A DNA stretch of 64,000 bases. Origin: JALYRV01 sp040902895. Its GTDB lineage: Bacteria; Acidobacteriota; Vicinamibacteria; Vicinamibacterales; SCN-69-37. The DNA lies in contig JBBDWL010000112.1 in NCBI GenBank assembly GCA_040902895.1, positions 1-64,000 of the forward strand, written 5' to 3'. Positions 60,348-64,000 of the stretch are shown one piece after another. Position 1 is the first letter of the stretch. Each line of letters opens with the position of its first letter. The notes beneath the pieces were generated by a model. That model worked only from the letters and a program-made list of their open reading frames with translations. It had not been told where the DNA came from and did no database searches. The position numbers and the translations under genes are program-made.

Positions 60348-61124
60348 ATGAGATACACACCGGCGGCGATCGGAGGCGTCTTGCGGCTTTCGTCTTCAGT
60401 CTTGTGTCTTGCCGTCGTCTTGTGTCTTCCGTCTTCCGTCTTGACGCAGGCCGCCGACCCGGTCGCGACCTTCTCCATCCTTGGCTTCGATCCGGCGACT
60501 GGCGAAATCGGCGGCGCCGTGCAGTCCCGCGTGTTCTCCGTCGGCAACGGCGTGCTCTGGGCCGAAGCCGGCGTCGGCGCGGTCGCCACCCAGGCGATCG
60601 TCGACGTCAGCTACGGCCCTCAGGCACTTGCGCTGCTCAAAAAGGGCATCCCGCCCGCCACGATTATCAAACAGATTTACGAGGCCGATCCGGATCCGGG
60701 CTATCGCGGACAGCGCTGGCCGAAAGCCGGACGGCAGTTCGCGGTCATGAACGCGAAAGGCGAATACGCGGCGTTCACGGGACCGGAGGCCACACCCTGG
60801 GCCGGCCAGAAGGCCGGGAAGTACTGTACGGCGCAAGGCAATATTCTCGCGGGCGAACCCGTCGTCACGAACATGGTCGAGGCCTTCGAGAAGACCGAGG
60901 GACACCTATCTCTGCGGCTGATGGCCGCACTCGAGGCGGGGCAGGCGGCCGGCGGAGACACACGAGGCATGCAGTCGGCCGCGCTGCTCATTGTTAAAGA
61001 GGATGCCGGCGTCTGGCTCAACAATGACGTCGTCCTGCGCCTGCAGGTTGACGACAATCCCGACCCCATCAAGGAACTGCGCCGTCTTGTCGATCTTGCC
61101 TCCAGGCGCCGTCCGCGCCGCTGA
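60348..61124 (+). CDS. Exported DUF1028 Ntn-hydrolase-fold protein
   Basis: 258 residues from the ATG at 60348, overlapping the end of the small gene (TGAGATG). The signal peptide (LRLSSSVLCLAVVLCLPSSV) is coded by GTCTTnn heptamers like those of the cyanophycinase. The mature start is typical of DUF1028: ATFSILGFDPATGEIGGAVQ, VGAVATQAIVDVSYGPQALA, YRGQRWPKAGRQFAVMNAKG, and GGDTRGMQSAALLIV. DUF1028 proteins have an Ntn-like fold and occur near amidohydrolases; reaction unknown. Confidence 0.85.
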   Translation: MRYTPAAIGGVLRLSSSVLCLAVVLCLPSSVLTQAADPVATFSILGFDPATGEIGGAVQSRVFSVGNGVLWAEAGVGAVATQAIVDVSYGPQALALLKKGIPPATIIKQIYEADPDPGYRGQRWPKAGRQFAVMNAKGEYAAFTGPEATPWAGQKAGKYCTAQGNILAGEPVVTNMVEAFEKTEGHLSLRLMAALEAGQAAGGDTRGMQSAALLIVKEDAGVWLNNDVVLRLQVDDNPDPIKELRRLVDLASRRRPRR

Positions 61125-61212
61125 GCTGCCGCGCAAATTGTAAATTGTAAATCGTATCGTCTCTGAGCAATGGCATGACTGATGCTCAACCGGATCTCCG
61201 GAGGAGTGTCAC

Positions 61213-61791
61213 ATGCGCAGGATTTCTCTGTTCATTCTCGCAGGCGCGATCGCGGCCGCCGCAGCATGCGCTGCGTCCGATCCCGGTATCACCACGGCCG
61301 TGAAGACGAAGCTTGCCGCCGACGATACGGTCAAGGCCTACCAGATCAACGTCGATACGCAGCAGGGCGTCGTCACGCTCACCGGCACGGTGGCGACCGC
61401 CGCCGCGCGGGATCGTGCGCTCGAGATTGCGCGCGGCACCGACGGCGTGACGCGCGTCGACGATCGACTCACCGTGGATGCCGCGGGCACGATCGACGAG
61501 CGCGCCCGGGAGCAGGCACGCGACGCGGCCGCGAAGGCCGGAGATGCCGTCGAGCGCCCGGGCGACGCCGGCGCGGCGCTTACGGATGCCGGGATCACGA
61601 CGGCCGTCAAGACGCGGCTGCTTGCCGACCCCGACGTCGCGGGCCTCAAGATCGATGTCGACACGCGGGAGACGGTCGTCACCCTGACCGGCACAGTGGC
61701 CACGGCCGCGCAGAAGACCGAGGCCGGCAACATCGCGCGTGACACCACCGGCGTGACGCGCGTCGTCAACAACCTGAAAGTCGGGCCTTGA
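61213..61791 (+). CDS. BON-domain lipoprotein, copy 1
   Basis: 192 residues. Lipoprotein signal ending AAAAACAAS (Cys19). Two BON domains (about 22-90 and 118-192), each reading GITTAVKTKLAADDTVKAYQ, then GVVTLTGTVATAAARDRALE. BON domains bind membranes or lipids in the periplasm, as in OsmY/Kbp-like proteins. GGAGG is close before the ATG. The next gene is a close paralogue. Confidence 0.9.
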   Translation: MRRISLFILAGAIAAAAACAASDPGITTAVKTKLAADDTVKAYQINVDTQQGVVTLTGTVATAAARDRALEIARGTDGVTRVDDRLTVDAAGTIDERAREQARDAAAKAGDAVERPGDAGAALTDAGITTAVKTRLLADPDVAGLKIDVDTRETVVTLTGTVATAAQKTEAGNIARDTTGVTRVVNNLKVGP

Positions 61792-61811
61792 GCGCCCGTT
61801 GGAGGACCATC

Positions 61812-62468
61812 ATGCGTAGGTTCCATGGACTCGTGCTTTTTGCGTCGATCGCGACCGCAGTGGCGTGCGCGTCGTCCGATCCCGGCATCACCACGGCCGT
61901 GAAGACGAAGTTCGCTGCCGACGAAACCGTCAAGGCGTATCAAATTGATGTCGACACGTCGGAAGGCGTCGTCACGTTGAGCGGCGCGGTGCAGTCACAG
62001 GCGGCGAAGGATCGCGCGATCCAGCTCGCGCGCGAGACGGATGGCGTTGCGCGGGTCGAGGATCGGCTGACCGTGAATCCGGCGATCACGCTCGACAACC
62101 GGCTCGGCGAGGCGGGATCGGATGCCGCGGGCCGCGCGCAGGGCACGGCGGGCAGCGCGTCAGACAAGGCCGGCGATGCGGCCGAGAAGATTGGTGATGC
62201 CGCCAGAGCAACGGGCGAGGCCGTAGCGCAGGCCGCAAAGGATGCGTCGCCTGTTGTCGCGGATGCCGGGATTACGGCGGCCGTGAAGACGCGTCTGCTG
62301 GCGGATCGGGACGTTGCCGGGCTGCGCATCGATGTGGACACGAGCGGCAAGGTCGTGACGCTGACGGGCAACGTCAAGACGGCCGCGCAGATCGCCGAAG
62401 CCGAAAAAATCGCGCGCGAAACGCCCGGCGTGATCCGCGTGGTCAACAACCTGAAGGTTGGCGCCTAG
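61812..62468 (+). CDS. BON-domain lipoprotein, copy 2
   Basis: 218 residues from the ATG at 61812 (TGGAGGACC upstream), lipobox ATAVACAS (Cys19). The two BON domains match copy 1 closely (ITTAVKTKFAADETVKAYQI, ITAAVKTRLLADRDVAGLRI) but the linker is longer and Ala/Gly-rich, with repeated AGDAAEKIGDAARATGEAVA. It arose by tandem duplication. Its TAG overlaps the stop of the convergent gene within a CTAG. Confidence 0.9.
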   Translation: MRRFHGLVLFASIATAVACASSDPGITTAVKTKFAADETVKAYQIDVDTSEGVVTLSGAVQSQAAKDRAIQLARETDGVARVEDRLTVNPAITLDNRLGEAGSDAAGRAQGTAGSASDKAGDAAEKIGDAARATGEAVAQAAKDASPVVADAGITAAVKTRLLADRDVAGLRIDVDTSGKVVTLTGNVKTAAQIAEAEKIARETPGVIRVVNNLKVGA

Positions 62469-63736
62469 AGATCTTTCCTGCGGTGATAGATCAGGCGCGG
62501 GTTGTCGGCGCGGGCGCGATAGAACGCCTTGATGTTGTCGACCGACATGATGGTCCAGGGCGCCATCGGTGACGTGCCGTTTTTCGTGAAGGCGAGACCA
62601 TCCGCCAGATAGACGGCGGCATGAAAGATCGTGTCGTGGCCGTCGAGAAAAGCGATCACGTCGCCGAGCTGATGGCCGCTTTCGATCAGGTAGTAGTCGC
62701 TCTTCAGCGTGTTGAGCGCCGTCGTCACGTCGAGGAAGCGGTCGTCGGGTTCAGCCGCAAAGAAGTTGAGCGACGACCACAGGCAGTTGGCGATGATCGG
62801 CTTGTCGAGATCGCCTGCCGACAGCTTCGGATAGCGGTAGAGGAGGTTGCGCGCGAGCGCCGGCAGCAGGTGCACCACGTCGATGGAGCCGGCAGGGCCG
62901 GCTCCGGCGATTGATTCGAGCAGCGGCCTGATGTCGGTGCGCCGGCCTGAAATGCCCCAATAGTGCGTCAGGGCTTCGACTTCGGCTGGCGCCTCGACGT
63001 TCAACCGCACGAGGACGGTTCTGTTGCGCATCAGCGCCTTGCGGAGCCCGTGCCATTCCTCCTCATCGCTGATCTCGGACTTCACCATGTCGAGGTCGGC
63101 AAAATGCAGAAACGGGCCGTCACGATAGACCAGCGGCTCGATGATTTGGCGCGTGCGCGGACTGACGAGGCTGCCGGCGAACCAGTCGGCAGCGGAGGCC
63201 CCAAGAAAGCGATACGACTCGGCCTGCGCGGAATTGAATCGAGACTTCGCCAGTTGCAGATACAGCCGCGCGCGCACTTCCGGCGTGAGGCTGCGCAGCA
63301 GCGCCGCATCCGGGAATAACGCAATGCCCGCCGTTGACGGATCCGGCCTCGCCGACTGCAGCAGGCGCGCTGCATCGGTCGCCGGCATCCCTGACCAGGC
63401 AAGGAAGCTCGCCGCTACATCCGATGTCGTATTCGGCATCCGCCAGACGATCGGTTCTGCCGCACCCTCGTCGTCGCTGATGTACTCCAGCGGGGGCGAG
63501 ATGACAATGGGCGTGATGGTCAGTTGTCCCCACGGACCAGTTCCGCCTCCCTCTGAGAGAGGCAAAGGGGCAGCCGCGCCGGGAGCCTCCGTGGCCGTGC
63601 CGCGCGCATAGATGCCGGCGGCAATCAGCCAGGGCGCGATGAACAGCACACCGAGGCCAATCAGCCAGCTCTTTGGAATCGAGATCAGCGAGGACGGCGG
63701 AAGCGGATTTCTGGAGGCAGCCATGCGAGTCATCAT
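62465..63736 (-). CDS. Membrane-anchored protein of unknown function
   Basis: 423 residues from the ATG at 63736. The frame is open to 63838, but an upstream transcript's terminator lies in that part, so the later start is preferred (63724 is also possible). One helix near residues 18-38 (WLIGLGVLFIAPWLIAAGIY), then a long soluble part with a late stretch ESGHQLGDVIAFLDGHDTIF reminiscent of papain-like or NlpC-type His/Asp sites and WSSLNFFAAEPDDRFL, suggesting a Cys-His fold (NCLWSSLNFF). This is only a hint. No family recognised. Confidence 0.6.
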   Translation of the reverse strand: MMTRMAASRNPLPPSSLISIPKSWLIGLGVLFIAPWLIAAGIYARGTATEAPGAAAPLPLSEGGGTGPWGQLTITPIVISPPLEYISDDEGAAEPIVWRMPNTTSDVAASFLAWSGMPATDAARLLQSARPDPSTAGIALFPDAALLRSLTPEVRARLYLQLAKSRFNSAQAESYRFLGASAADWFAGSLVSPRTRQIIEPLVYRDGPFLHFADLDMVKSEISDEEEWHGLRKALMRNRTVLVRLNVEAPAEVEALTHYWGISGRRTDIRPLLESIAGAGPAGSIDVVHLLPALARNLLYRYPKLSAGDLDKPIIANCLWSSLNFFAAEPDDRFLDVTTALNTLKSDYYLIESGHQLGDVIAFLDGHDTIFHAAVYLADGLAFTKNGTSPMAPWTIMSVDNIKAFYRARADNPRLIYHRRKDL

Positions 63737-63790
63737 GACTACGTTGCTGCGGTGCCGGTCGTTGCGGCCTTCACACTCCCGGCGGGTATG

Positions 63791-63821
63791 AAAAAACCCG
63801 GCGGCGCGTTGCGCCGCCGGG
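63791..63821 (-). terminator. Strong rho-independent terminator, minus strand
   Basis: A perfect 11-bp stem (CCCGGCGGCGC / GCGCCGCCGGG) with a 3-base loop is followed on the minus strand by six T. It ends the transcript of the partial receptor gene to the right. Confidence 0.9.
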
Positions 63822-63858
63822 TCGGACCGTCGTCCCACCGCGATCCGGTGGGATGGAT

Positions 63859-63878
63859 GCCGGAGCTAAAGCTCCGGC
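63859..63878. repeat. 20-bp inverted repeat after the partial receptor gene
   Basis: GCCGGAGCT-AA-AGCTCCGGC, a perfect 9-bp dyad immediately after the minus-strand stop. It has no T-tract and sits before the stronger terminator, so it may be a REP-like element. Confidence 0.6.
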
Positions 63879-64000
63879 CTACCAGGTAATGCGAGACACG
63901 ATCTGCGCGATCCGGCTGGTCGGCGTGCCGGTCAGCCCCGTCACTTCGTAGTCGTCCCGATCGTTGCCAAGCCCTCCGACCGGAATGAAGTTGACGTTGT
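63879..64000 (-). CDS. C-terminus of an outer-membrane receptor (TonB-dependent type), partial
   Basis: The minus-strand frame entering from the right edge ends with RDDYEVTGLTGTPTSR then IAQIVSRITW and a TAG at 63881-63879. A C-terminal aromatic residue after alternating hydrophobic residues is the outer-membrane beta-barrel assembly signal. The pattern resembles the ends of Oar-like TonB-dependent receptors in Acidobacteriota. Only 39 codons are visible; terminator and inverted repeat follow. Confidence 0.65.
   Translation of the reverse strand, partial: NVNFIPVGGLGNDRDDYEVTGLTGTPTSRIAQIVSRITW

Noticed and set aside
1..64000. tRNA, rRNA, riboswitch or intact insertion sequence
   Set aside because: I looked for cloverleaf ends, rRNA-like stretches, transposase motifs and terminal inverted repeats and recognised none; a covariance-model scan would be needed to exclude small RNAs.

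Overview
The window reads as a chromosomal segment of a GC-rich (roughly 64 %), free-living member of the Acidobacteriota, most likely class Vicinamibacteria. This is inferred from family content rather than a marker gene. The signs are FtsX/MacB-like 'ADOP' permeases with a PadR-type regulator, an excisionase-like HTH fused to a PD40 beta-propeller, VPS10/BNR propeller proteins, VWFA-type secreted proteins, DUF1684, DUF2306, DUF418, DUF3667 and DUF1028 proteins, several DinB-fold proteins, and a partial gene with a TonB-receptor-like C-terminus. I saw no rRNA, tRNA, CRISPR array, prophage or intact insertion sequence. Most long antisense ORFs are GC-driven shadows.

Layout. 1-3977: a truncated ORF, a large secreted HExxH protein and a TIR-TM-TPR protein. 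3978-8358: a decaying stretch with a PadR operator, a frameshifted padR, a permease stub fused in frame to an unrelated secreted protein, a DinB protein, a lipoprotein, a DUF1801 remnant and a SnoaL-like protein. 8400-10953 (minus): ECF sigma factor, anti-sigma-like protein and a bactofilin-like/RDD membrane protein. 11040-15954 (plus): ADOP permease, DUF2306 protein and a secreted protein. 15955-26525: HTH-PD40 protein, DUF418, DinB, M28 peptidase, an RsmH-like methyltransferase outside any dcw cluster, a cysteine-synthase-like enzyme, a PhnB-like protein, an amidohydrolase, and a collapsed pseudogene of the HTH-PD40 family. 26548-33424: a secreted protein, a DUF1684 lipoprotein, a PIN/RHH toxin-antitoxin pair with a perfect operator palindrome, a VPS10-like protein and an M48 protease with a clear terminator. 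33423-37698: a propeller/TPR-family fragment, an HNH nuclease, an orphan antitoxin with a toxin stub, RecQ and a lipoprotein. 37768-44966: P1 peptidase, BNR propeller, a MoaD/ThiS-like ubiquitin-fold protein and a macro-domain protein in overlapping order, then a very large beta-lactamase/M1-aminopeptidase fusion and a putative Ntn-type protein. 44957-48036: a sulfur-transport pair (YeeE/YedE halves), HAD phosphatase, rhodanese, MscL and a glycosyltransferase. 48033-54972: a membrane spermidine-synthase-like protein and a five-gene operon (DinB, YitT, TPR, VWA, DUF3667). 54989-64000: YggT-like protein, M20 amidohydrolase, cyanophycinase, GH20 hexosaminidase, a tandemly duplicated small membrane protein, a DUF1028 protein, two BON-domain lipoproteins, a large unknown membrane-anchored protein, and the C-terminus of an outer-membrane receptor.

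Three themes recur. Many genes have a TAnnnT -10-like hexamer only 6-9 bases before the start codon and no Shine-Dalgarno, which suggests leaderless transcripts. Gene decay by internal deletion or single-base frameshift is frequent (padR, permease stub, DUF1801, HTH-PD40 paralogue, toxin stub). Short direct repeats (a GTCTTnn heptamer and a 9-bp stop-codon repeat) run into coding sequence. The most system-like unit is the overlapping P1 peptidase/BNR/ubiquitin-fold/macro-domain cluster at 37768-40826.
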